Source: SFLA01 sp045595165 (GTDB lineage Bacteria > Bacillota > Clostridia > Oscillospirales > CAG-382). Taken from it: a stretch of DNA of 64,000 nucleotides. A model generated the notes under the pieces. The model saw only the letters and a list, made by a program, of their open reading frames with translations. It made no database searches and was not told where the DNA came from. Below, piece after piece: positions 16,583 to 25,280 of the stretch. The stretch spans positions 1 to 64,000 of the forward strand of contig JAZNZY010000020.1 in the NCBI GenBank assembly GCA_045595165.1, given 5' to 3'. Within the stretch, counting starts at the first letter, position 1; each line of letters opens with the position of its first letter. Both the position numbers and the translations under genes were made by a program.

Positions 16583-19500
16583 TTATTTAGATTCTTCATC
16601 TGCAACGGAGTTACCTAATTCTTTAAAGGTATCCGTAGTAGGAAGATCGAATTCCTGACGCTTACGTGTAAGCTCTGCGTTGATATCGTCCAAATAAGAA
16701 CGCATCTTTTCAACAGGATCATCATCGTTATTATAAGCGCCCAAGAAAGCGAAGCTGGTGAAACGGCCGATAATGTAAGAGCCGGGATATTCGGGAGTAC
16801 ACTCAACTGCGTTAAACTGTGCTACCAGGTTATCAAGCTCGTCTTTGGACCAGCTCATTTCCTGAAGTGCTTCGATGTTTGCGGTGGAGTATTTAGCGGA
16901 AGGACCGAGCAGAGCGATCTTTTCGTTACCGAAGGTAGACTGAACCTCTGCGCTGGACCACCACTGCATAAACGTCCACGCGGAAAGTGCGTTTTTGTCG
17001 GTTACGCCTCTCATCATAATGAGAGAGGAAACAGCTGCGATGGTGCTGTTATTGATAGTTTCTGTCTCGGGATCATAAGTACCGGGAAGCGGAGTGAATT
17101 CCCACAAACCGGAAATTTCGGGAGCAAAGATTACCATAGTATTATATGTAGAAACGTAATCTGCTATTGCCAAAGGCATAATACCCTGACGGAAACGAGT
17201 TGCTATACTATAGGAATACGGGAAGTCGTAATCGGTGAACAGCTCGCAAACCTTCTTGAAGGTTTCAAGCATTGTGTTACTGCCGAGGTTGATTTCCATA
17301 CCGTCGATCTTGGGGCGAACCTTGCCGTTTTCGTCGGTATATACCCAGCCCATTTCATCAAGCTCATCCATAGTATACTGGGTGAGAAGCTGGTTAAGAT
17401 ATGCATCGTACTCTTCGTCGGTATAGGTTACGAAGAGGTCGTCATTCTGCTGATATGCCCAGATGAAAGAGCCGCCGGTTCCCTGAGGGAAGCCTATATC
17501 AAGAGAGTTGGACTGCATAGTATAGATAAGATCATAGAAATCTTCCCAAGTGTTGGGAACTTCCATACCGAGCTCAACAAACAGGTCTTTTCTGTAGAAC
17601 ATCATAGAGAAGGACATCGTATCTGCGATACCGTATGCTTCGCCGTAGAGCATAAAGGGAACCATTGCCGCGGGAGCGAAGCGCTCTGTTACTTCATCAA
17701 AAGTAGCGATATCATCTATGAATTCGCCGTATACGGGGTGATCTTCCCACTTGGAGAAATCATTGAAGTTGTAGCCGTGAGCTTCGCTGTTAAGAGAGTA
17801 AACAGCAGAACGGATAGCAAAGTTAACAGGGTCGCTCTGACCTGCGCCCATGTAAACGTCAGGACCGGTGCCTGCGAGCGTTGCGGGAAGCAAGGTGCCG
17901 CCTACAACCAGCTTAACGGTTACGGGGATGCTGTAACGTTCGTTGAAGGAATCGTCTACGAGGTTACGGATAATGGTAGCTTCTTCACGGGAGCTTGCGG
18001 TCCATACTTCGATAGCACACTCCTGAAGAGCTTTATCGGAAAAATCCTTTTCTACGAGAGAACCAATAGAGTTGTAATCTGCAGAGAAGGAACCGAAGAA
18101 CTTGAGAATTTCTGCCCACATAGAAGCAAAGAAACCTGCTTCAGCCTTGGGAGGAGCAGAATTAACAGCCTGGAATGCAACGTAATCGAGAAGCAGAGGC
18201 TGAGAAGTGTTATCGGAGAGCCAAGTACCGAGGGTTGCGGTGTACTCTTTAAGAGTATTCATATAACCTGCGATCTCGGAGGGATGCTTACCCATACGCT
18301 CTACTATAACAGCAACCTTTTTAAGGGTACCGGTCTGATCGCCGGCACTACCGGAAATTCTGATGATCTCTTCAGCTATCTGGTTAAGGTTTTCAGCTTC
18401 TTCCTTGAAGCCCTTAAGAACGTCGGGAATAAGCTTCTGGAATTTATAGTCACGGGTGTCATCAGGTTCGGCACCGGTGATCATAAGTATCTTTCTGTAG
18501 TATTCGTTGAGGTTGGTAAGAGAATCGGAAACGCGACCGAGAATATCGGACATATCGCCGAGAACAACCTGGAAACGAATGGTACGGATACCTTTTTCAA
18601 GATAGAACTTAAACTCGGTTACACCGTTGTTAAGATAATCGGTGCGCCAAGAAGTGGAATAGTTGAATCTGAGGTTCTGTGCTTCTGCAAAGGGAAGCTC
18701 GCCGTCGATCAGAATCATTCTGGAAACGAAGGAGCCCATAAACTCTTCCTGCTTGGAACGAGGAATTATGGAGTAGAATCCGGATTCTTTAACGTCGATA
18801 GTATATTCTATCCACTGACCTACGTACTGCCACTTGTTGGAACCGATACTGTTGTAACGGATAAGAGTGGAGTCCTGAGGTTCGGAAACAGAAGACTTAC
18901 GATCGTTTATCTGGTAAAGAGTACGGTCGGAAGTGAGAACGGGATACTCAGCCTGAATCTTGAGAGTTTCACCGGTATAATCCTTTGCACCTGCTGCAGT
19001 ATGCTTAGCGATATAATCTTCGTAAGAATCAGCAACGGGAGCAGCCTTGAGAACGATGCTCTTGATCGCCATAGGCTCGGTGATAGTCTCAATATTAAGG
19101 GTGTGAGCGCCCTCGGTAAGGTAATATTTGAGAGGATTGGGATAGTATCCGCTGGTATCGTAAGCATAAGAGCCGGTCCACATACCGTAGAGCTCCTTGG
19201 TAGGCTTAGCTTCGTTACCATTGGTATCGTGAGGGAACAAACGGTCGCTGTCTGCGAACATATTGTTCTGATCCTGCACAAAATCAAGGAAGAAATCGCT
19301 TACGGAATCGAAATAGGACTTGGATTTGTCGTCCTCGATCTTTGTATAAACGTCCTTCCATGCACGAGTGAAGGTGAGAGAACGGGATTCCTTGAAGGAA
19401 ACCGAATCATCAAAGTAAATAATACGCTCGATATCTGCGGATTTACCGACGGAAGCAACAGCACCGGAAGCGTCGAGCACTTCGATATCACCTGTCCAAT

Positions 19501-19894
19501 ACTCGATGTAAACGGAATACATAGCCGTTTCGGGAACATCGATATCAAACACGATCTTGCCGTCGTCGCCCATCAAAAGGACAGTACCCTCAGCACCTTC
19601 ATAGCCGTCTTTCAAGTTAACGGTAGCAGTGCTGTCTTCCTTGCAAGCAGAAAGATCGATAACGATTTCTTTGGTTGCATCCTTTACATCCTTGTAGATT
19701 TCAAGGTAGCTCGAATAGGAAACCGAAGTAAGCAATTTTTCGATTTCACTAAGCGAGGTACGAACCAAAGAATCCGAACCATCGACGGATTCTACCTTAG
19801 CGAATGCGCCGAGAAGTGCATAATCACCCATCAGCATTACGCAAACAAGCAGGACCGCCATCAGTTTGGAAAAGCAGTTCTTAAACCTGGTCAT
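16583..19894 (-). CDS. Giant extracellular solute-binding protein with N-terminal beta-sandwich domains
   Basis: 1103 residues from ATG 19894, preceded by GGGAGG; a longer frame reaches to 19972 without such a site. Signal peptide ~1-32, no lipobox (the Cys lies inside the hydrophobic run), so anchoring is unclear. Residues ~95-285 and ~310-445 look like two galactose-binding-type beta-sandwiches (MYSVYIEYWTGDIEV, QYVGQWIEYTIDVKESGFYS). Residues ~455-560 are helical. Residues ~625-1065 are a family-1 solute-binding domain (TLAGTGPDVYMGAGQSDPV, EVPNTWEDFYDLIYTMQSN, ALSAWTFMQWWSSAEVQSTF). Usual binding proteins are ~430 residues, so ~600 are extra, probably for docking on a polymer. First gene of the operon, promoter at 19963-19991. 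Confidence 0.88.
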   Translation of the reverse strand: MTRFKNCFSKLMAVLLVCVMLMGDYALLGAFAKVESVDGSDSLVRTSLSEIEKLLTSVSYSSYLEIYKDVKDATKEIVIDLSACKEDSTATVNLKDGYEGAEGTVLLMGDDGKIVFDIDVPETAMYSVYIEYWTGDIEVLDASGAVASVGKSADIERIIYFDDSVSFKESRSLTFTRAWKDVYTKIEDDKSKSYFDSVSDFFLDFVQDQNNMFADSDRLFPHDTNGNEAKPTKELYGMWTGSYAYDTSGYYPNPLKYYLTEGAHTLNIETITEPMAIKSIVLKAAPVADSYEDYIAKHTAAGAKDYTGETLKIQAEYPVLTSDRTLYQINDRKSSVSEPQDSTLIRYNSIGSNKWQYVGQWIEYTIDVKESGFYSIIPRSKQEEFMGSFVSRMILIDGELPFAEAQNLRFNYSTSWRTDYLNNGVTEFKFYLEKGIRTIRFQVVLGDMSDILGRVSDSLTNLNEYYRKILMITGAEPDDTRDYKFQKLIPDVLKGFKEEAENLNQIAEEIIRISGSAGDQTGTLKKVAVIVERMGKHPSEIAGYMNTLKEYTATLGTWLSDNTSQPLLLDYVAFQAVNSAPPKAEAGFFASMWAEILKFFGSFSADYNSIGSLVEKDFSDKALQECAIEVWTASSREEATIIRNLVDDSFNERYSIPVTVKLVVGGTLLPATLAGTGPDVYMGAGQSDPVNFAIRSAVYSLNSEAHGYNFNDFSKWEDHPVYGEFIDDIATFDEVTERFAPAAMVPFMLYGEAYGIADTMSFSMMFYRKDLFVELGMEVPNTWEDFYDLIYTMQSNSLDIGFPQGTGGSFIWAYQQNDDLFVTYTDEEYDAYLNQLLTQYTMDELDEMGWVYTDENGKVRPKIDGMEINLGSNTMLETFKKVCELFTDYDFPYSYSIATRFRQGIMPLAIADYVSTYNTMVIFAPEISGLWEFTPLPGTYDPETETINNSTIAAVSSLIMMRGVTDKNALSAWTFMQWWSSAEVQSTFGNEKIALLGPSAKYSTANIEALQEMSWSKDELDNLVAQFNAVECTPEYPGSYIIGRFTSFAFLGAYNNDDDPVEKMRSYLDDINAELTRKRQEFDLPTTDTFKELGNSVADEESK

Positions 19895-19962
19895 TGAAAA
19901 GTTCCTCCCAAATAAATACTGAGAAATGCGTATACTAACACGCATTATATTCGATACTATGA

Positions 19963-19991
19963 ATAATACCACTACTACCCCATTTTGTCAA
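19963..19991 (-). promoter_or_regulatory. Promoter of the 12.5 kb ABC operon
   Basis: On the minus strand TTGACA, 17 nt spacer, TATTAT, ~70 nt upstream of the binding-protein start. I see no clear operator; the leader between promoter and start codon is AT-rich. Confidence 0.75.
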
Positions 19992-20498
19992 TAGTGTATA
20001 TATATGAAGGGGGTTTTTTGTGCGGTTTTCACCTTTTTGCACTAACGGGTAAAATGCGGGCTTTTAAATTATTATATATATGTAGTAAATTGCACAAAAC
20101 GTAAAATTTCGTTTTCAAGGTACAATTCACTCCAAACGTCCAAAAATCGACACCGAAAAAATCCAAGCATTTCCCGAATTATTAAGGTTTTTTAAATTTC
20201 AAATTAACAAGCATTGTAATTAATGTGAAATTTCATCATTCGAAATTTTAAACAAAACTTTCACATAGCGTAGACGATAGCTGTGACAGAGGTTTTAATG
20301 TCTAAAAACCGCCAAAACAGCGCCCGTTTCAACGTGCACTTTGCACAAAAGCTGATCTGTTTTTTCGTCGTTTTGCTACCCATTACAAAACATCTGTTCT
20401 CGCGATTTTCCAACCAAACTTCGTCAAAATTATACAAATTACACAAAAACTCCCCAAGGAGTTCTACGGCTTCCCGGAAAGGGATCCCGACAACAATA
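19992..20498. other. Gene-free AT-rich intergenic stretch
   Basis: About 500 bp between the ABC operon promoter and the terminator of the nifJ operon. Two short overlapping frames here (20283-20546 plus, 20261-20527 minus) have no ribosome binding site and run into the repeat and terminator, so I do not call them. It contains an inverted repeat AAATTTC-N7-GAAATTT at 20228-20248 and the degenerate repeat copy at 20452-20492. Nothing else is recognised. Confidence 0.6.
20452..20492 (-). repeat. Terminator-associated palindromic repeat, degenerate copy D
   Basis: On the minus strand it begins GTCGGGATCCC and ends CTCCTTGGGG, matching the ends of the other copies, but the interior differs. It lies 7 nt behind the hairpin 20499-20524, in the same orientation to the terminator as copies A, B and C. 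Confidence 0.6.
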
Positions 20499-20524
20499 AA
20501 AGGAAGGTCAGTTAACCTTCCTTT
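20499..20524 (-). terminator. Intrinsic terminator of the nifJ operon
   Basis: 10 bp stem AAAGGAAGGT / ACCTTCCTTT with a 6 nt loop; on the minus strand followed by TATTGTTGTC. It begins 19 nt after the end of the VanY-like gene. Confidence 0.85.
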
Positions 20525-20542
20525 CAAATATAAGCCTTTGAA

Positions 20543-21505
20543 TTAACCTGTAACGGTTACAATAAATCCATCATAATTATTACCGGAAATAAGGTACGCG
20601 GAATCGTTGGGCACATATATGCCGGATGTCAAACCGTCTTCCATAGGCTGGTAATAAACTTCGTAGGATTTATTCTGCACGTCGATAATCAGCGGCGCTT
20701 CGGGAGTATACTGCTTAAGCAGCTCGAGATACTCCTCGAGGCACAGATTGTTTTTATACATATAATACGCATGGCACACGCCGACGTAACGGTAAATTCC
20801 TTTATGAGCAGCGTGTCCCGTGAGAGCATCTTTTCCCTCGGGATATCTAAGCACGAATCCGTAGGAATAGCAGTTATCCAAAAACCAGGCAAACTGCCCT
20901 TCCCCAATAACGCCGACCTTGGAGGGCCACGCCATGATTCGTATGGAATTACCTATATGGTAATCACTGGCACCTGCCGCGTCAGCTCCTTCTTTTTCCA
21001 GAAGCTTATCATAAGATACATATGCATCGTGTACAAGAACTCCGGAATTAAGACCGGTTTCGGAATAGAAAGCCTCACACATCGCCTTGAGCGATTTGGC
21101 AGCCGTGGTATTAAGATACAAACCCGAGCCGCTAAAGGAAACATTGCTTTCCTTCAAGGTGGCATAAAGGTTGACCATATCCGTTTCCGACGGGAACACA
21201 TAACGATTATCGCCGTTTACAAGCAGCAACAATCCGTTATTCACCTCTGAATTATCAACGGATGCTAGAGTGAACCGAGAAGGTTCACTCACGTTACCGT
21301 TATCCTCGGAGATATCGTTATCAGGCTCAGAGGGAGATTGAACAGAAGTATCACCGTCCACCGGAGCGGAATTGTTGTTCTTTTTGAACAACCCCGATCC
21401 AAACACCATAAGAGCAACGACCAAAGCGACAACTACGCAGGCGACAATGGAAAGTAAATATACATACATATATCCGTCGCCGGATGAGTACTTATCTCTT
21501 GACAT
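20543..21505 (-). CDS. VanY-like (peptidase M15B) membrane-anchored protein, zinc ligands lost
   Basis: 320 residues. One membrane anchor at ~13-36, a Ser/Asp-rich linker to ~80, then an extracytoplasmic domain. Residues 215-246 clearly follow the D,D-carboxypeptidase pattern (YGFVLRYPEGKDALTG, then YRYVGVCHA, then LEEYLE). However, the zinc motif SxHxxGxAxD reads SDYHIGNSIR (180-189), with Tyr for His and Arg for Asp. The catalytic ExxH (EPWH) reads HKGI (234-237). All three usual zinc ligands and the general base are therefore replaced. It is likely a non-catalytic cell-wall-binding or sensor relative. It begins 29 nt behind nifJ and ends at a terminator, so it is co-transcribed with nifJ, an odd pairing. 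Confidence 0.72.
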   Translation of the reverse strand: MSRDKYSSGDGYMYVYLLSIVACVVVALVVALMVFGSGLFKKNNNSAPVDGDTSVQSPSEPDNDISEDNGNVSEPSRFTLASVDNSEVNNGLLLLVNGDNRYVFPSETDMVNLYATLKESNVSFSGSGLYLNTTAAKSLKAMCEAFYSETGLNSGVLVHDAYVSYDKLLEKEGADAAGASDYHIGNSIRIMAWPSKVGVIGEGQFAWFLDNCYSYGFVLRYPEGKDALTGHAAHKGIYRYVGVCHAYYMYKNNLCLEEYLELLKQYTPEAPLIIDVQNKSYEVYYQPMEDGLTSGIYVPNDSAYLISGNNYDGFIVTVTG

Positions 21506-21534
21506 AACTAACCTCCGTTAAATTTAAATACGAA

Positions 21535-24500
21535 CTATTTCTGTTCCGCAAGTTCCTTGTAGGATTCGTACTTGGCAGCAGCTTGTTCCTTTGCCTTTTC
21601 AAACAGTTCCTTTGCTCTTTCGGGGAACGCCTGAACAAGACGGCTGTATCTGGTTTCGCTGCTGATAAAGTCGATGTAATCTGCAGTAGGAGCCTTGGAA
21701 TCAAGGATGAAGGGGTTCTTGCCCTCGGCCTTGAGGAGAGGATTGTAGCGGAACATCTGCCAGTAGCCTGCATCAACTGCACGCTTCATTTCGTTCTGAC
21801 AGTTAGCCATACCGCCCTTTACACCGTGCATTTCGCAGGGTGCGTAGCCGATAACAAGGGAAGGTCCGGGATAAGCCTCAGCCTCAAGAAGTGCCTTGAG
21901 AGTCTGGTTCTTATCTGCACCCATAGCGATCTGAGCAACGTATACGTATCCATAGGACATAGCAATCGCTGCAAGATTCTTCTTGCCGATAGCTTTACCT
22001 GCAGCCGCAAACTGCGCCACCTGACCGATCTGAGAAGCCTTGGAAGCCTGACCGCCGGTGTTGGAGTATACTTCGGTGTCGAATACCATAATATTTACGT
22101 TTTCGCCGGAAGCGATTACGTGGTCAAGACCGCCGAAGCCGATATCATATGCCCAGCCGTCGCCGCCGAAGATCCATACGGACTTCTTCGCAAGATACTC
22201 TTTCTCTGCAAGGATCTTCTTGGATGCTTCGCAGCCTGCTGCGGACCATTTCTCAAGAAGTGCTACGAGAGCTGCGGTTGCAGCTTCGTTTGCCTTGCCG
22301 TCTTCGAGTGTATTAAGATAATTATCTATAACTGCCTGATCAGCTTCGTTCTCTGCCTTGAGAGCCTTAACGTAGCCGATAAGACGCTCGCGGATAGCCT
22401 TCTGACCGAGGTGGATACCCAAGCCGTGCTCAGCGTTATCCTCGAACAAGCTGTTAGCCCAAGCAGGACCGCGGCCGCTGTCTCTGTTTACAGTGTAAGG
22501 AGTAGCAGGTGCGGAGCCGCCCCAGATGGAAGAACATCCGGTAGCGTTGGAGATATACATTCTTTCGCCAAAGAGCTGGGTAATAAGACGAGCGTAAGAG
22601 GTTTCTGCACAGCCTGCGCAAGAACCGGAGAACTCGAGGAGAGGCTGCTCAAACTGGCTACCCTTAAGAGTGTTGGCTGCAAAAGGAAGGTCCTTCTTGC
22701 TTACCTTATCTGCGCAGTAAGACCAAGCTTCAGCCTGCTCGGACTGGGATTCCTGGCTCTTCATAACGAGTGCTTTTTCCTTTGCGGGACAAGCCGATAC
22801 ACAAAGAGTACAACCCATACAGTCAAGAGGGCTTACAGCCATGGTGAACACGTAATCTTCGCATCCCTTACCTACCATCTTCTTTGTCTTAACGGAAGCG
22901 GGAGCGTTAGCTGCCTCTTCTGCGTTAAGAGCGTAAGGACGGATAGTAGCGTGAGGACATACGAAAGCACACTGGTTACACTGGATACAGTTTTCGGGAA
23001 TCCATTCGGGAACGTCAACGGCAACACCGCGTTTTTCGTAAGCTGCGGAGCCCTGAGGGAATGTACCGTCCACGTAATCAACAAATGCGCTTACGGGGAG
23101 AGAATCGCCGTTCATCTTACCTACGGGAAGAACAACGTTTTCTACGAACTTAACAACCTCGGGTCTGCCGGAAACAGAAGAAGCTGCCTTAGTTTCAACA
23201 GAAATGGACTTCCAGGATTCGGGAACTTCGATCTTAACGAGTGCTTCAACACCTGCGTCAATAGCCTTGTAGTTCATTTCAACTACAGCTTCTCCCTTCT
23301 TCATATAGGACTTCTTTGCCATGTACTTCATATACTCTACTGCATTTTCGATAGGCATAATGTTTGCAAGTGCGAAGAAAGCAGCCTGAAGAATGGTGTT
23401 GGTACGCTTGCCCATACCGATCTCGCGTGCTTTATCAATAGCGTTAACGGTATAGAACTTAATATCGTTATCAGCGATATAACGCTTTACGTCTGCGGGA
23501 AGGTGCTCTCCCAGTTCTTCTGCGGACCACTGGCAGTTAAGAAGGAAGGTTCCGCCTGGCTTAACGTCGTTAACTATCTTGTAACCCTTTGCGATATAGC
23601 TGGGGTTATGGCAAGCTACGAAGTTAGCCTTTGTAATATAATAAGGAGATTTAATAGGCTTATCACCGAAGCGGAGGTGAGAAATGGTAACACCGCCGGT
23701 CTTCTTGGAGTCATACTGGAAGTATGCCTGAATGAACTTATCGGTATGGTCGCCTATGATCTTAATGGAGTTCTTGTTTGCACCAACGGTACCGTCGCCG
23801 CCCAAGCCCCAGAATTTACAGGAGATAGTTCCTTCGGGAGCGGTATCGGGGCAAGCCTCTTCAGGAAGAGAGCGTCCGGTAACGTCATCTACGATGCCGA
23901 GAGTGAATCCGTTCTTGGGTTCGTCCGCATCAAGATTCTTATAAGTAGCAAAAATAACGGAAGGAGGAGTATCCTTGCTTCCCAAACCGTATCTGCCGCC
24001 TACGATAGTGCCGGTGTAACCGTTCTGACGAAGAGCGGTAACAACGTCAAGATAAAGAGGTTCGCCGAGAGAGCCGGGTTCTTTGGTACGGTCAAGAACA
24101 GCGATCTTCTTTGCGGTAGCGGGGATAGCGGAAATAAGATGCTTGGGAGAGAAAGGTCTGTAAAGTCTTACTTTAACAAGACCGACCTTTTCGCCCTTTG
24201 CGGTAAGGTAATCGACAACTTCTTCTGCTACGTCGCATACAGAGCCCATAGCAACGATAACCTTTTCGGCATCAGGAGCGCCGTAGTAGTTGAACAGCTT
24301 ATAGTCGGTACCGATCTTTTCGTTTACCTTGTTCATATATTCTTCAACTACTGCAGGGAAAGCATCGTAATAGGAGTTACAAGCTTCTCTGTGCTGGAAG
24401 AATATATCTCCGTTTTCTGCGGAGCCGCGGAGAACGGGATGCTCGGGATTGAGAGATCTTGCACGGAAAGCCGCAACAGCGTCTTTATCCAGCATTTCTT

Positions 24501-25074
24501 CAAGATCCTTGTAATCCCACTCTTCGATCTTCTGAATCTCGTGAGAGGTTCTGAAGCCATCGAAATAATTGAGAACGGGAACTCTGCCCTTTATAGCGGA
24601 GAGGTGAGCAACTGCGGCAAGGTCCATAACCTCCTGAGGGTTGGACTCAGCCATCATTGCGAAGCCTGTCTGACGGCAAGCGTATACGTCGGAATGATCA
24701 CCGAAAATGTTGAGTGCGTGAGTAGCTACGCAACGAGCGGAGCAGTGAATAACGCAAGGCAATAATTCACCGGCGATCTTGTACATATTGGGGATCATAA
24801 GAAGCAGACCCTGAGAAGCGGTGAAGGTGGTGGTAAGTGCACCTGCTGCGAGAGAACCGTGAACGGTACCTGCCGCACCTGCTTCGGACTGCATTTCAAC
24901 AACCTTAACCTTATCACCGAAAACGTTCTTCTGGCCGGATGCGGACCAAGAGTCTGTAAGTTCAGCCATTACGCTGGAAGGTGTGATAGGATAAATAGCG
25001 GCAACTTCGGTAAACGCATACGCAACGTGAGCGGCAGCTGTATTACCATCCATTGACCTTTTGTTTCTGGACAT
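21535..25074 (-). CDS. nifJ: Pyruvate:ferredoxin (flavodoxin) oxidoreductase
   Basis: 1179 residues from ATG 25074, which has AGGAGG 10 nt upstream; the frame extends to 25098. Single-chain PFOR of usual length: N-terminal pyrimidine-binding domain (NTAAAHVAYAFTEVAAIYPI), gamma domain, two [4Fe-4S] motifs at ~690-755 (CIQCNQCAFVCP and CMGCTLCVSACP), and the C-terminal thiamine-diphosphate domain (GGDGWAYDIGFGGLDH near 970, DTEVYSNTGGQASKA). It converts pyruvate and CoA to acetyl-CoA and CO2, reducing ferredoxin or flavodoxin; this is the central fermentation step of strict anaerobes. Promoter at 25106-25134. The VanY-like gene follows on the same transcript. Confidence 0.97.
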   Translation of the reverse strand: MSRNKRSMDGNTAAAHVAYAFTEVAAIYPITPSSVMAELTDSWSASGQKNVFGDKVKVVEMQSEAGAAGTVHGSLAAGALTTTFTASQGLLLMIPNMYKIAGELLPCVIHCSARCVATHALNIFGDHSDVYACRQTGFAMMAESNPQEVMDLAAVAHLSAIKGRVPVLNYFDGFRTSHEIQKIEEWDYKDLEEMLDKDAVAAFRARSLNPEHPVLRGSAENGDIFFQHREACNSYYDAFPAVVEEYMNKVNEKIGTDYKLFNYYGAPDAEKVIVAMGSVCDVAEEVVDYLTAKGEKVGLVKVRLYRPFSPKHLISAIPATAKKIAVLDRTKEPGSLGEPLYLDVVTALRQNGYTGTIVGGRYGLGSKDTPPSVIFATYKNLDADEPKNGFTLGIVDDVTGRSLPEEACPDTAPEGTISCKFWGLGGDGTVGANKNSIKIIGDHTDKFIQAYFQYDSKKTGGVTISHLRFGDKPIKSPYYITKANFVACHNPSYIAKGYKIVNDVKPGGTFLLNCQWSAEELGEHLPADVKRYIADNDIKFYTVNAIDKAREIGMGKRTNTILQAAFFALANIMPIENAVEYMKYMAKKSYMKKGEAVVEMNYKAIDAGVEALVKIEVPESWKSISVETKAASSVSGRPEVVKFVENVVLPVGKMNGDSLPVSAFVDYVDGTFPQGSAAYEKRGVAVDVPEWIPENCIQCNQCAFVCPHATIRPYALNAEEAANAPASVKTKKMVGKGCEDYVFTMAVSPLDCMGCTLCVSACPAKEKALVMKSQESQSEQAEAWSYCADKVSKKDLPFAANTLKGSQFEQPLLEFSGSCAGCAETSYARLITQLFGERMYISNATGCSSIWGGSAPATPYTVNRDSGRGPAWANSLFEDNAEHGLGIHLGQKAIRERLIGYVKALKAENEADQAVIDNYLNTLEDGKANEAATAALVALLEKWSAAGCEASKKILAEKEYLAKKSVWIFGGDGWAYDIGFGGLDHVIASGENVNIMVFDTEVYSNTGGQASKASQIGQVAQFAAAGKAIGKKNLAAIAMSYGYVYVAQIAMGADKNQTLKALLEAEAYPGPSLVIGYAPCEMHGVKGGMANCQNEMKRAVDAGYWQMFRYNPLLKAEGKNPFILDSKAPTADYIDFISSETRYSRLVQAFPERAKELFEKAKEQAAAKYESYKELAEQK

Positions 25075-25105
25075 AATAATATAACCTCCTATTTTCATTC
25101 AGTTT

Positions 25106-25134
25106 ATAATAACACTTTTTTGTCAATCTGTAAA
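25106..25134 (-). promoter_or_regulatory. Promoter of nifJ
   Basis: On the minus strand TTTACA, 17 nt spacer, TATTAT, about 32 nt upstream of the nifJ start. A TTGACA also occurs inside the spacer but is too close to the -10 to serve with it. Confidence 0.65.
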
Positions 25135-25225
25135 GATGATTTTCGTTTTTTCCAAAAAAAATGTTGTTTGGTATCTTTTTAAGTAAAATTTAAAGGAACA
25201 AATTATTAAATTTCTACGCTAAACC

Positions 25226-25254
25226 TTGATAAAACAAAAGCATTGTGATATTAT
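25226..25254 (+). promoter_or_regulatory. Promoter of the yifB operon
   Basis: TTGATA, 17 nt spacer, TATTAT with an extended -10 TG one base upstream, 26 nt before the yifB start. Confidence 0.7.
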
Positions 25255-25280
25255 TAACTTAGATTATTGCGGAGGTTGTT

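Noticed and set aside
20261..20546. Two overlapping frames of 87-88 codons in the intergenic stretch
   Set aside because: No Shine-Dalgarno sequence, and both run through the repeat copy or terminator hairpin.
21583..24765. 1060-codon open frame on the plus strand opposite nifJ
   Set aside because: Antisense shadow of a highly codon-biased gene; Cys/Ser/Val-rich translation without domain pattern or ribosome site. The same holds for the long antisense frames at 38590-41352 (opposite ppdK), 17738-19897, 13076-14707 and 10415-12316.
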